A DNA stretch of 60,817 nt from an uncultured Pseudoalteromonas sp. (GCA_947493455.1 CANLRB010000027.1:1-60817); one strand, 5' to 3'. Numbered from the stretch's first letter, positions 47,153 through 56,887 are shown. Numbers and translations: made by a program. The notes: generated from the sequence alone by a model not told the origin.

Positions 47153-48751
47153 ATGGAAAATATAGAAGTCTCATTTCCCACTATTGGCGAAGTAGTTAGG
47201 GAAATATTTAATTGCTCTGGCCTATTGCCACAAAGAGAAGAGCCAAATAATTCAATATTATCAGCTAGCGACAAGAAAACGCTTCAAATGCAATTGAAAC
47301 GACTCGCTGATGAAAGCTCAAAAATCGATGGTAAACTTGAAGAGTTATTACTAACTCTTAAAAAACTTCTCATTAAAGTTATTCCCAATGAGCGAGTCGC
47401 TTGTATGGTTATGGAATTCGTCGAAGAGCTTTTAGTTACCTATAAAGCAGTTTTAAAAGATGATGGAACATACTTAAGTAAAAAGAAAACGACACAATGG
47501 TTTATCAAAGTTTACTTACTGGATAGATTACTTATTTCTTTTCATAAGAACTACTTACTGTTTAATGTTGCTGATGAGAAACTCAATGTCCCTGAGCTAA
47601 TTTCTTGGGCGCTACCCGAAATTAATAGTAAAAAAACTACTTGGCCTTTGGCTCATGCATGGAAATTAATTTATAACTCCCTTTCGATTAGTCAATCAGG
47701 ATTTCATAATCCAGATAAAGATGCAGATGACTATAGAGCGATTCAAAATCTAGAAAAGGCACAGCGTTGGGTAGCCGGAAAGCAGTTGCCAAGTGTAAGT
47801 TCTTTGTATGCAAATCTAGATTATTCACTGGAATTATTAAAAAGCTCAAAAGATGGAAAGACTCATCGAATAGTGAACGATGTACAGGTGAATGAGTTTA
47901 AATTAATGCTATTTATTGCAAGGGCGGCAACTTTCTTTTTTAAAGAGCTTCAAAAATCTTTTGGGGGTGATTTTCTTTTAAATGTGTGTAAGCACATCAA
48001 AGGGCAGTCAGGTAGGTTAAAGCGAATTAACAAAAAGCTTGGAGCTGAATTAGACTCAATTAAATCGGATTATATAAATCTAACTGTGGCTGAAAAGGAT
48101 GAGATAAATTATCAGTATATTGGTCAGTTTTGGCAACGTTATGCAGATCAGCAGCATGTCGGAGCTAGTGCATTACAGGATTACATTGAAGTCGATGCTT
48201 TTAAAAATTTATCAGGAAGAGAAGCTGTAATGGTGCATATTTCATGCGTAGGTTCTTTGCAGGCTTATTCATTGCTTGAAGCAGATAACTTTAACATCCG
48301 AGAACATATGCCTAGGCCATTTCCTGAGCTTTTTGGAAAAGGCTTAAAATTAAAAAACAGCATTAGTTTGCTTGAACAAGGCCAATCATTCGAAAAAGAT
48401 CTGAAGAGAAAAGGGCTATATGAAACTTTAGGCTGGCTATCAGATTGGTGTTATGCAAATTATTATTACCGCAGAGAAGATAATGTAAATGCTAATGCTT
48501 TTTATAAAAAAGCTTTTAGCAAAGCAAAATATTCTGCTGGTGGGCATCAGTATAAATTAGTAAATCAATACATTGAATCTTGTGCTAAAAGTAATAAATA
48601 CAGGGATATGAAGAAGGCAGTTGCATGGGCTAATTATCTTGGAATAAAAGTTAGATGGCTAAGAGGCTGGGATGATCCTGAATCAGAAGAAAGTTTAAAA
48701 GGGTTATTTAATCTTATGGGACAAAATAACTTTAGGTATGCTCACCTATAA
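47153..48751 (+). CDS. Hypothetical helical protein, partner of the 42-residue peptide
   Basis: A 532-residue, mostly helical cytoplasmic protein with no signal peptide or membrane segment. I recognise no family or catalytic motif. The N-terminal 100 residues are coiled-coil-like (Lys/Glu/Leu-rich); the rest has tetratricopeptide-like features near the C-terminus (YYYRREDNVNANAFYKKAFS). The ATG lies directly behind a terminator hairpin and has no Shine-Dalgarno sequence in front of it, so expression may depend on readthrough or coupling. It sits among defence-type genes; a defence role is guilt by association only. Confidence 0.7.
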   Translation: MENIEVSFPTIGEVVREIFNCSGLLPQREEPNNSILSASDKKTLQMQLKRLADESSKIDGKLEELLLTLKKLLIKVIPNERVACMVMEFVEELLVTYKAVLKDDGTYLSKKKTTQWFIKVYLLDRLLISFHKNYLLFNVADEKLNVPELISWALPEINSKKTTWPLAHAWKLIYNSLSISQSGFHNPDKDADDYRAIQNLEKAQRWVAGKQLPSVSSLYANLDYSLELLKSSKDGKTHRIVNDVQVNEFKLMLFIARAATFFFKELQKSFGGDFLLNVCKHIKGQSGRLKRINKKLGAELDSIKSDYINLTVAEKDEINYQYIGQFWQRYADQQHVGASALQDYIEVDAFKNLSGREAVMVHISCVGSLQAYSLLEADNFNIREHMPRPFPELFGKGLKLKNSISLLEQGQSFEKDLKRKGLYETLGWLSDWCYANYYYRREDNVNANAFYKKAFSKAKYSAGGHQYKLVNQYIESCAKSNKYRDMKKAVAWANYLGIKVRWLRGWDDPESEESLKGLFNLMGQNNFRYAHL

Positions 48752-48840
48752 GATTGTTGCTTTAGCTTTTTGTATTTGTTAAGTTTCTTTTAAGCTTTAT
48801 CACAGGCAATACTGTCTGATAATAGTATTTATGCATGATA

Positions 48841-48996
48841 CCCGTGACGGGAAATTGCAAGGCTGGCAGCCTTTCTATTAGATACAAACCTTAGGTTGTA
48901 TGGTGATATTAAATTGGCGGTAATCGATACCGATACCGGGTTCGCAGCATATAGAGGTCCCTACTGGCCTGCGGCATTAATTTATATCGGATATAA
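48841..48996 (+). promoter_or_regulatory. Hairpin-rich leader before the PD-(D/E)XK gene
   Basis: A stretch more G/C-rich than its surroundings, holding a chain of small hairpins: CCCGTGACGGG (48841–48851), GGCTGGCAGCC (48861–48871), TACAAACCTTAGGTTGTA (48883–48900), GGTAATCGATACC and TTATATCGGATATAA (48982–48996). The last abuts the ATG at 48999 and could mask the ribosome site. It has no match to an RNA family I know. Confidence 0.45.
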
Positions 48997-48998
48997 CT

Positions 48999-49394
48999 AT
49001 GCCTGTAAAAAACTCAAATCCAGCAAACCAATCTTTAAAACATTACAAAAGCCTTTCTTATGAAACTCTAGCAGCAAGCTGGTTACTTAATGATGGTTGG
49101 GATGTTTTTCTACCCATGATTGATCATGGTCTCAAAACCGATTTTGTTATCTCTGATGGTGATGACTTCTATCGTATCCAAGTTAAATCTGTTGAAACAA
49201 ACGATGAAGACATTCTGGTAGAGAATAAATGGGGTGACGCAAAAATTGATTACGTCATTTATTTTTCAAGAGTTGGTAACTGGGGGTATATCACACCACC
49301 ATTTAGACAAACACGAAAACGACTAAATGCCAAAGGCCACGTTAGGTTTCATCAACACCCTAAAAATTTCACGAAAGCGTTTAAATTGATCTAA
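48999..49394 (+). CDS. Small PD-(D/E)XK nuclease-like protein
   Basis: A 131-residue protein resembling the PF11645-type PD-(D/E)XK endonucleases and archaeal resolvase-like folds. An N-terminal helix (YETLAASWLLNDGWDV) leads into strands carrying the putative active site: GLKTDFVISDG (Asp near residue 48), then YRIQVKSVE with the Q-x-K pair near residue 65. Nuclease activity is inferred. Its start lies beside a hairpin and there is no strong ribosome site. It is 110 bases upstream of the SMC operon and may belong to it or stand alone. Confidence 0.65.
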   Translation: MPVKNSNPANQSLKHYKSLSYETLAASWLLNDGWDVFLPMIDHGLKTDFVISDGDDFYRIQVKSVETNDEDILVENKWGDAKIDYVIYFSRVGNWGYITPPFRQTRKRLNAKGHVRFHQHPKNFTKAFKLI

Positions 49395-49504
49395 TTGCAT
49401 AAATATTAATTTAGCTGTAAAAATAAACAGGTTTAATGTGTATCGTTTCAGTGTATATTGTTTTGATGTATATGTTTTGCATTCTAAATCAAATAAGGGA
49501 ATTT

Positions 49505-52500
49505 ATGAAGAACGGGTTAATAGCTATTTATCTTTCCGATTCATACTTTAAAGGGAAATTAACTAGAGTTGGCTGTGAAGGCCATACTAACAATACTGGT
49601 GATAATGGTGCAGGAAAGACCACTTCATTAAACCTTATTCCTGTTTTTTATGGTTTATCTCCAGATAAGTTGATTCAAAAAGCAGGAAGTAAAAAATCAT
49701 TTTTAGATTTTTATTTACCACGTTATCAATCTATGGTGGTCTTTGAATACATTCGTCTAGGACAAACATGCTGTGCGGTTATGTATAGAAAAACCGATAA
49801 AAGTTTTGCATATCGTTTTGTTCGTGGAGCTGCTGATGAAATTTTGTTTAGTGATGACGCTAAAATACAGCTGAAAGAATGTAAAGAGGTTAAAAGCTGG
49901 CTTAAAGACTATGTGTCTATCAATACTCTAGTAAGCAAGCAGGTAGATACAACAATAGACTATCGAGCAATAATTCAGAACGACCTTAAAAGGCTTAAAA
50001 TTCGTCGCTCTAAAGGGGCTTCTCTTTCTGTAGATGCATATGAGTTCTCATTATGTTCAACAGAAACTCATATGCAACACATTGAATCTCTCACTTCAGT
50101 ATTAATGAAACATGACAGACTGTTGGAACAGTTCAAAGCAATGGTTGTCGATAGCTTTTTAGTAGAGCAATTAGATATTGGAGAAGTTCCATTTAACAAA
50201 AAAAATGGGGAACTGATAAATGATCTTAAATCTCTGATTGAACTAAATAGTCATAACGAAAAATTTTCAAAATCTATTAGTGAATATAATAATTTGTATG
50301 AAGTTTGGGGGCGACTCATTTCATACAAATCACAACTCAATAGTCTATTGATTGAATGTAATGAGGAAATTAACGCTAAATCAAAAAACAAAGAGGTTTT
50401 GGAGCAGGAGTTAACAGAGAAACATAATGTTTATATCCGCAAACGAGATCAGTTAAATGCAACTCTAAGTGCGAATAAAATTGAGCTGAAAACTGTAAAG
50501 GAGCATTTAGACAACCTTTATCTTCAAAGGGATAAATGGGATGAAGAAAATGTAAGTCAAAAAGAAGCCGAACTTGAGCAACTTGAGGATTACCGTAACG
50601 AATATAAGGTTGCTTCAGAGCATTATGACAATCTCTTGAACTCCGTTAAAAAAGAAAAAGATGAACATGAATTAAATAAGCTGAAATTAAAAGAAAAAGC
50701 TAGCAAAAAGGCTCAAGAATTAAAAGACAAAATACACCTCATTGATACTGATTTGCACTCAAATGAGAAAAAGTCTAACGATAAACTTAATGCTTTTGAA
50801 AAGGAAAAAATAGAAGAGCAAGAGCTGTATAAAAAATCAATGGAAAATCAGCGGTTAGTGTTGCAAGACAAACTAGTTGACGCTCGTGTATCAAGTCAGA
50901 TGGCTAATAAGCTTACGGATGAGGAGATGGAATCTTCTAATAGTCAGCAAAAGAAGCTAACTGAAATTGAAACTGATTTAGAGGACAGAGAAACTAAACT
51001 TGAACGTGTTCAAGAGGAATTTAAATTAAAGCGTAAGGATAGGGACGCTTTACTTAGCTCATACTCAAAAAAGAAAAAAGACGTAGAACGCCTCCAGTCG
51101 AAATTGGATGATATTACTAGACAGCGTTACCCTTTACCCGGGTCTCTTAAGGAGTTTCTAAATAATAGTGGGTTAGCTTGGAGAGAAAGTATAGGCAAAG
51201 TCATTCTTCCTGAACTTTTACTTAATACCAAATTGTCTCCAGAGCTTTATGACACGCAAAATTTTGATAACTTTTTCGGTATTTCTATTGATTTGAAGAG
51301 TCTTCCTGATCAAGAAAGTGCCTTAAGTGATAAAGTCTTATCAGAACAATTAGAGGCTACTAAGCTCGACCTAAGCATTGCGGATGATGAAATTAAACAA
51401 TTCGAAAAGCGTTTAAAAGTTGCTAATGATGAGATAAAGGAATTTGAAAACACCGAACAAGAAATTACTCGTCAAATAAAGCATATTAAAGATGAGCGAA
51501 ACCGACTAAGGAGCTTTATTGAAACGCAAAAAGCGATATATAAGTCGAATGGGCAACAACGATTAAAAGATGCCATAGCAACAAAAATTAAAGTTGAAGA
51601 AGACGTTAAGCAATTGGAAAGTACAATTGAACGTAATATTGCAGATATTGCCGATAAATTTCATGAGTTAATACTATCGGAGAAAGAGAGATTTTCGTTT
51701 GAAGAAGAAAAAGCACTTCAAAGTAAGGATGTTATTAACAAAAATATATCTCAGGTAAATAATACTTTAGCGCAGCAATGTCATGACTTGGAAAAGCAAT
51801 TTAAATCCTTATTAACAGATTTAAACATTGACATGAAAATGGAATCTGACGCTAAAAAACTTAAAGCTGAAAGTTTCGAAAAGCTAGAATGCGTTGAAGG
51901 TTACAGAGCGTTAGTAAATGAATTTAAAAGTTGGGAAAGGGTTGAATGGTCTCGTATAGATGACTTCAATAAACGGGACAGTACTATCTCTGCTGAAGTA
52001 AATAAACTTGAGCAAGAGTTAGAATCAAATCAGAAAAACTTTGATAGTGTAAAAGCTACTTTAGAAAGTAACATATCCTCGTTAACAAAAAAGATTTCGG
52101 CTTTTAGACAATCTGAAGAGTCGGCTCAAGGTTGCTTAAGTAACATAGGTGCTCAGTTAGAGCTTGCCCCTGTTGATGTGCAACCTCTAGTTGTTGATGA
52201 GTCGGAAGCTCCTATTCTTTTATTTGAGAGTGTGAACCATTCCGTAACAGAAGCTTTGAGATTGAAGCGTTCAATTATCAAAGTAGTTAAGAACGTTGTT
52301 GCTTTTTTGAGCCAAACAAATAATAAAACTAAAATTAATGAATTATGGCTACAGCTTTATGATTCACGAAAAGAGCTAAGTAAATATGAGCCTCATGAAG
52401 AGGAGTTTTTCTTAGAGGTGATTCAAGATATAGCGACACTAATCGATACTTCTATACCTGACGTAACATCGATAACAATTGAGTCAATAAGAAGTGTTGG

Positions 52501-53242
52501 TGAGCAGGTGATACGTTTTTACCAGAGTTTGGACAGTCTAAATCGGAAAGTTAGCTCAGTTTCCCAAACATTAGCAAACAACATAAATACTCAACATGAA
52601 TTTCCTGCAATAGGCAATGTTGAAATTAGTTTAGTTTCAAAAATCAATGAGTATGACGTTTGGAAGGATCTAAAGAATTTTAATACATCCTGGTCGTCTT
52701 GGCAGGAGCTTGACAGAGGACAGCTACCTAGTAATGATTTTTTGAACTCCTTTTCAGCAGTTATTGATAGCTTGAAAGTATCCAAAGTTACTAGTGACAT
52801 AGCCTCGCTAGTAGAGATAAACATATCGCTAGAAGAGAACGGCAGATTAGTAAACATTCGAAATGACAATGACCTTAAAAATGTCAGTAGTACAGGGGTT
52901 TCAATGTTGGCCGTTATTGTTGTTTTCTGTGGAATGACTAGATATCTTTGTCGTGATGAAAATGTAAAAATTCATTGGCCACTAGATGAACTAGGCAAGC
53001 TATCTACACAAAATACAACACTTCTATTTAAGTTTATGGATAGGCATAACATTGCGCTTTTCTGTGCTCAGCCAAATCCTCCGTCGGTACTAAGAAAATA
53101 TTTTACAACTAAGAATCATTTAGTTAAAGATAAAGGGGTCTTTAGGTATACGGATTGGAAAAGCAATAAAAAGAACCCTTTGATTAATAACATTGGGCAA
53201 TCAGATGCTCCCAGTGAAAAGTTAGGAGGAGCTAGCTCATGA
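49505..53242 (+). CDS. SMC-like ATPase, MukB/MksB/JetC-type
   Basis: A 1245-residue SMC-family protein. Walker A is GDNGAGKTT (about residues 33–41). Coiled coils run from about 270 to 535 and 640 to 880, rich in Glu, Lys and Leu. A hinge-like globular part (about 540–610, starting RYPLPGSLKEFL) lies between. The C-terminal head has a signature-like SSTGVSML (near 1128) and Walker B IHWPLDELG (near 1156). The short head and hinge are as in MukB, MksB and Wadjet JetC rather than canonical Smc. Such motors extrude DNA loops. I chose ATG 49505 because AAGGGA precedes it and the head starts at once; a start at 49436 is less likely. It heads an overlapping operon. Confidence 0.88.
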   Translation: MKNGLIAIYLSDSYFKGKLTRVGCEGHTNNTGDNGAGKTTSLNLIPVFYGLSPDKLIQKAGSKKSFLDFYLPRYQSMVVFEYIRLGQTCCAVMYRKTDKSFAYRFVRGAADEILFSDDAKIQLKECKEVKSWLKDYVSINTLVSKQVDTTIDYRAIIQNDLKRLKIRRSKGASLSVDAYEFSLCSTETHMQHIESLTSVLMKHDRLLEQFKAMVVDSFLVEQLDIGEVPFNKKNGELINDLKSLIELNSHNEKFSKSISEYNNLYEVWGRLISYKSQLNSLLIECNEEINAKSKNKEVLEQELTEKHNVYIRKRDQLNATLSANKIELKTVKEHLDNLYLQRDKWDEENVSQKEAELEQLEDYRNEYKVASEHYDNLLNSVKKEKDEHELNKLKLKEKASKKAQELKDKIHLIDTDLHSNEKKSNDKLNAFEKEKIEEQELYKKSMENQRLVLQDKLVDARVSSQMANKLTDEEMESSNSQQKKLTEIETDLEDRETKLERVQEEFKLKRKDRDALLSSYSKKKKDVERLQSKLDDITRQRYPLPGSLKEFLNNSGLAWRESIGKVILPELLLNTKLSPELYDTQNFDNFFGISIDLKSLPDQESALSDKVLSEQLEATKLDLSIADDEIKQFEKRLKVANDEIKEFENTEQEITRQIKHIKDERNRLRSFIETQKAIYKSNGQQRLKDAIATKIKVEEDVKQLESTIERNIADIADKFHELILSEKERFSFEEEKALQSKDVINKNISQVNNTLAQQCHDLEKQFKSLLTDLNIDMKMESDAKKLKAESFEKLECVEGYRALVNEFKSWERVEWSRIDDFNKRDSTISAEVNKLEQELESNQKNFDSVKATLESNISSLTKKISAFRQSEESAQGCLSNIGAQLELAPVDVQPLVVDESEAPILLFESVNHSVTEALRLKRSIIKVVKNVVAFLSQTNNKTKINELWLQLYDSRKELSKYEPHEEEFFLEVIQDIATLIDTSIPDVTSITIESIRSVGEQVIRFYQSLDSLNRKVSSVSQTLANNINTQHEFPAIGNVEISLVSKINEYDVWKDLKNFNTSWSSWQELDRGQLPSNDFLNSFSAVIDSLKVSKVTSDIASLVEINISLEENGRLVNIRNDNDLKNVSSTGVSMLAVIVVFCGMTRYLCRDENVKIHWPLDELGKLSTQNTTLLFKFMDRHNIALFCAQPNPPSVLRKYFTTKNHLVKDKGVFRYTDWKSNKKNPLINNIGQSDAPSEKLGGASS

Positions 53243-53871
53243 GTGAACGTTTTGAGAGTTGCATTGAAACCCTGCTGAACGGTGATGTTGTTTGTGAAGC
53301 CTCCCAACCAGACCTTTATCGGTATTTATTAGATCATGACAATTTAAATTCAATTCAAAAGTTTCTACATCAAATAGGTAGAAAGATAATTACAACAAGA
53401 GATAAAGCTGGCTTTTTTTGTGCGTACAAGGATTTGTCTAATCCTAAGCACCGTGCTGATGTAAAACGTCAATTTGAAGCAATTCAAGGCTCTTTTGAAG
53501 GGCTGATACTTTGGCTTAGGTTAGTGAGAAGAACAGATCCAGATTCACGCCCTATTGAAGCCGGTTATCGTTTATTGGAGTCTGAATTACTTGCTGCAAT
53601 AGAGGACTCTGCTTCACTGAATAGTCAATTAGATGAAATAGCTCATCGTCTCAGACGTGATCATAAATCAACTGAGTCTAAGTCGAAACTACGAGGCATT
53701 TTAAAGTACTTAACAGAGCACGGCTTCCTAATAAGTGTTGGCGGTTCAGGTGCAGTTTATATTGCGACGGCCAAGTGGTCTCTTGTTTATGACCAGTTAG
53801 ATTTTATTTGTCAGTTTGAAGGAATAGATACTTCTAAACCCAAAGATGAAGTACAAAAGGAAATGTTTTAA
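53239..53871 (+). CDS. MukE/JetB-like (KITE) subunit candidate
   Basis: A 210-residue protein in the position and size of MukE/MksE/JetB. Two winged-helix-like halves are suggested, one around residues 20–60 and one around 125–185 with RGILKYLTEHGFLI. The family link is from context and fold-like pattern, not from a clear motif. AGGAGG stands about ten bases before the ATG. The ATG overlaps the SMC stop (ATGA), and its own stop overlaps the next start (TAATG), so stoichiometric coupled translation is likely. Confidence 0.65.
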   Translation: MSERFESCIETLLNGDVVCEASQPDLYRYLLDHDNLNSIQKFLHQIGRKIITTRDKAGFFCAYKDLSNPKHRADVKRQFEAIQGSFEGLILWLRLVRRTDPDSRPIEAGYRLLESELLAAIEDSASLNSQLDEIAHRLRRDHKSTESKSKLRGILKYLTEHGFLISVGGSGAVYIATAKWSLVYDQLDFICQFEGIDTSKPKDEVQKEMF

Positions 53872-55112
53872 TGAGCCGAAAAGATGAAGCTAAATCTGCA
53901 ACAGGAGCATTACATAGAAACATTAATACTATTGACGATTCCTGCTTCATGGCACGAGGTCAAATAGCTGATATTCCTGAAAATGAATCAGCAATTAAGG
54001 CGCTGCAAAAAAATAATTTAGCTTATTATGTTGATGACTCAATGGGAGTGCAGGTACATAGTACGGTTAGAAGGTTACTAAACCATGTTACCAAGCGGTA
54101 TAGGTTAAGGGAAACTCATCAAGCATTCGCTGGAATGATAGAAGAGTTAAGACATGCTATTCAAAATTATCAATTTGCTAAAAATAAAAGCCAAGAAGAT
54201 AAATTGTTATATCAAGATCAAATTCATGAATTTACTCTAGATATCATGAGTGAACTTACTGATACCGTTCAATCTTTTGCACATATAGTTGGAAATGAGT
54301 TTAGCACTATTTCGAGTATTGATATCAGGATACGTGAAACCACACGTTGTAAGAATGAAATCGCAAAATTGAATGAAGTTTTTAGTAGCCTTAGCGTTGC
54401 TGATATTAGAGATTGGGCGGGAGCTGATCTAATGTTAGAGAGGCTCCTAATGAAAACTTTAAAGAGCCATGTAGACAAGTGTTTAAAAGAGTTAAGTACG
54501 ACAGCTCATCGCTTACTAGAAATGATCGCCAAATTAATTAAAGACAAAGAAGCGCAGCGTCTTAACCAATTAATTGATTCCTTTTATACCCATTATCAAA
54601 AGTATCCAAGCTATAAACCTGATCTAAGTTCGGTAATTGACTTACCTCCGTCTTTTAATCGTATCAATTCAATCACTATCAATAGCCGTGCTGATATTGA
54701 TAGTGCAATAGATGAAGACGTTTTATCGGATATTGCAACTTCTGTTATGCAGAATGTTAGAAAAGAAATAATAAACAGTAATCAGGATGAGGAGGTTGAA
54801 GTTACTGATGGACGAAGTGAAACAATTGAGGGCGATATAGATACTCTTGAAGAGAGCGTAGATTTCTTTTTTGATGCTTTATTAAATGAAGAAAGTGAGG
54901 TTAGCGAGCTAACTGCCTTAAAAGCCCATGAGTTACTTGAAGTTGATGCTGAACCAGAAGACTGGATGTTGTGTCTAATGGAGCACTATGAGGCGCAAAA
55001 ATCAGAACTAACAGGAAAGATAAAATTAACTTTAGATGAAAAAGTATTTATGCCTTTTGATGGTAATCACTTTGTTAGAGATATCTGCTTTCGTAGGGTA
55101 AGGCATGGATAA
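53871..55112 (+). CDS. Kleisin-like MukF/JetA candidate
   Basis: A 413-residue, largely helical protein, with helices interrupted by an acidic linker (about residues 295–340, with EEVEVTDGRSETIEGD) and a C-terminal wHTH-like portion. This is the layout expected of a kleisin that bridges the SMC heads. Family membership is inferred from its place between the SMC/KITE genes and the Toprim gene; no diagnostic motif was seen. The start is a TAATG overlap and the end overlaps the next gene by eight bases. Confidence 0.6.
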   Translation: MSRKDEAKSATGALHRNINTIDDSCFMARGQIADIPENESAIKALQKNNLAYYVDDSMGVQVHSTVRRLLNHVTKRYRLRETHQAFAGMIEELRHAIQNYQFAKNKSQEDKLLYQDQIHEFTLDIMSELTDTVQSFAHIVGNEFSTISSIDIRIRETTRCKNEIAKLNEVFSSLSVADIRDWAGADLMLERLLMKTLKSHVDKCLKELSTTAHRLLEMIAKLIKDKEAQRLNQLIDSFYTHYQKYPSYKPDLSSVIDLPPSFNRINSITINSRADIDSAIDEDVLSDIATSVMQNVRKEIINSNQDEEVEVTDGRSETIEGDIDTLEESVDFFFDALLNEESEVSELTALKAHELLEVDAEPEDWMLCLMEHYEAQKSELTGKIKLTLDEKVFMPFDGNHFVRDICFRRVRHG

Positions 55113-56001
55113 AATAAAAGTTCGAATGATTCAAGATGTCTTGCGACAACGTAAAAATATGGTCAATGACTCAAAGTTGTGGCGTGAAATATGTGACGAG
55201 GTTAATGTTGGTCAATTAAAAGGTAAGAAAATTAGCTTCACGTTTGATGACTTAAGCTCCCTAGAGTCATATGGAGACAACCTATATGGCTCATCAATTA
55301 TCAATATTAATTTAGATGCTAAGGACAGAATGGAGTCGTCTGAAGATACCTCTGAAGAAAAATGGTCGCAAAGAGGTGTGTTTGAAGAATTAATTTCAAT
55401 GGCTAGAGCGCAAAGGCTGCCATTACCAGTAAAAGATGATTCTAGTTTTATTACTCCTTCTGGAGTTGTCATTAGTTTGGGTGTTGAAAAAATAGACACT
55501 GCAAAAATTGAATCATTATTAATCATAGAAAATGGGACATTAATGACTCATTGGAATAAATTAATCCCTTTACTACCAAAAGAATATCAATCCTCATTAA
55601 TAGTCTATCGTGGGCATGGTCAAAATCAGAATACTCTGGTAGAGCTTATTGGTAAGCTTGCCGAGGATACTTCTATTGGTGTTTTTTACGACTTTGACGG
55701 AGCTGGATTCGACATGGCATTAAACATAGCAGAGGTTAGAGCAATTGATATTCTTCATCCTTGTAAATGGGGGGAATTCCATAAACTATCTAGTGAAGAA
55801 TTTAAAAAGCTGAATAAGCAAAATTCATTTATTGCTCAAACTGTGCAGTTAAAGAATCGCATTAATTCAACATTAACGCCAAAACCAATAAAGGATATGC
55901 TGCATTACTTGAGAGAGCATCGCATTGCAATAACTCAAGAACATTTGATTAAGCATCAGTATTCAATTTCAAAAACAGACAACATAAGAATAATAAAATG
56001 A
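55105..56001 (+). CDS. Toprim-like nuclease candidate, JetD/MksG-type
   Basis: A 298-residue protein whose central region has a Toprim-like sequence: LLIIENGTLM (Glu near residue 140) then IVYRGHG, and GVFYDFDGAGFDMAL with the D-x-D pair near residues 194–196. The N-terminal 100 residues are a separate wHTH-like part. JetD/MksG nucleases carry this arrangement and cleave the plasmid DNA captured by the SMC complex. It is shorter than typical JetD. An eight-base overlap with the kleisin gene and ATGA overlap with the next gene place it in the operon. Confidence 0.7.
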   Translation: MDKIKVRMIQDVLRQRKNMVNDSKLWREICDEVNVGQLKGKKISFTFDDLSSLESYGDNLYGSSIININLDAKDRMESSEDTSEEKWSQRGVFEELISMARAQRLPLPVKDDSSFITPSGVVISLGVEKIDTAKIESLLIIENGTLMTHWNKLIPLLPKEYQSSLIVYRGHGQNQNTLVELIGKLAEDTSIGVFYDFDGAGFDMALNIAEVRAIDILHPCKWGEFHKLSSEEFKKLNKQNSFIAQTVQLKNRINSTLTPKPIKDMLHYLREHRIAITQEHLIKHQYSISKTDNIRIIK

Positions 56002-56837
56002 AACCTGTGACCATATCTGTAGCTAAAGAAAGCCGCTTCAAAGCCATTGAGATTCTTGCCTATTGGGAAGGAGCTGTTAATGCAACTCGTTTATCTAAAC
56101 TTTTTGGGGTGACAGTTGGCAATATAACTAAAGATATGGTGAGTTATCGAGAGCTATATCCTGACAATTTGGCATATAACAAAACTCAGAAGCGTTTTGA
56201 ACCTACAGATAAATTTCAAGCACACCACACTGATTCAAAATGGAATGAGTATGAATTATTCGTTAGCTATTATGCCAATATTTACCGAGAAAACTTTTGG
56301 TCGTCATCTGCTTTAGAGCTGGGACCTAGTTCAAGGTTTAATGCTGAACCAGAGATAGTCAGAGCGGTATCTCAAGCAATTTCAGGTAAGTATTCATTAG
56401 ATATTGAATATTTTTCAATGACATCTCCTAAAGGTAGTAAGAGGACTATTCATCCATTTGCAATAGCAAATAGTGGATTGAGGTGGCATTGCCGTGCTTA
56501 TGATGAATTAAGAGGTGAATTTAGAGATTTTCATCTAGGACGAATTACAAAAGCTAAAGTTTCTGCGGCATCAAATATCGATAATAGTCATGATAAAGCT
56601 TGGCATTCAAATGTTGAGCTGATTATTGGAACACACCCAGAGTTATCACCAGAACAAAGAAAAGTCATAATGATGGAGCATGGAGGCGGGAAAACATTCA
56701 CAATAATCGTACGAGCTTCGATGGTTGAGTACACACTTCAAAGTTACCTTATAAGTAAAAAACCCTTCGAAGGCGAGCCCAAAGCTCACCCTTTGTATTT
56801 AGTAAATTTAGATGATGTTCAGGACTTTTTATTTTAA
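55998..56837 (+). CDS. WYL-domain wHTH regulator (CapW/BrxR-like)
   Basis: A 279-residue protein. Residues 10–60 form a winged HTH (AVNATRLSKLFGVTVGNITKD). A WYL domain runs about 125–190, with RTIHPFAIANSGLRWHCRAY and then FRDFHLGRI. A C-terminal extension follows. Such proteins repress defence operons and are released by nucleic acid or nucleotide ligands. Here it is the fifth cistron (ATGA overlap) rather than an upstream gene, so it may autoregulate the operon or act as a sensor subunit. No operator was identified. Confidence 0.8.
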   Translation: MKPVTISVAKESRFKAIEILAYWEGAVNATRLSKLFGVTVGNITKDMVSYRELYPDNLAYNKTQKRFEPTDKFQAHHTDSKWNEYELFVSYYANIYRENFWSSSALELGPSSRFNAEPEIVRAVSQAISGKYSLDIEYFSMTSPKGSKRTIHPFAIANSGLRWHCRAYDELRGEFRDFHLGRITKAKVSAASNIDNSHDKAWHSNVELIIGTHPELSPEQRKVIMMEHGGGKTFTIIVRASMVEYTLQSYLISKKPFEGEPKAHPLYLVNLDDVQDFLF

Positions 56838-56887
56838 AAAGAGAATGTGAACAAATTAAAAGTTTGTATATTTAAGAAGAGTATTAA

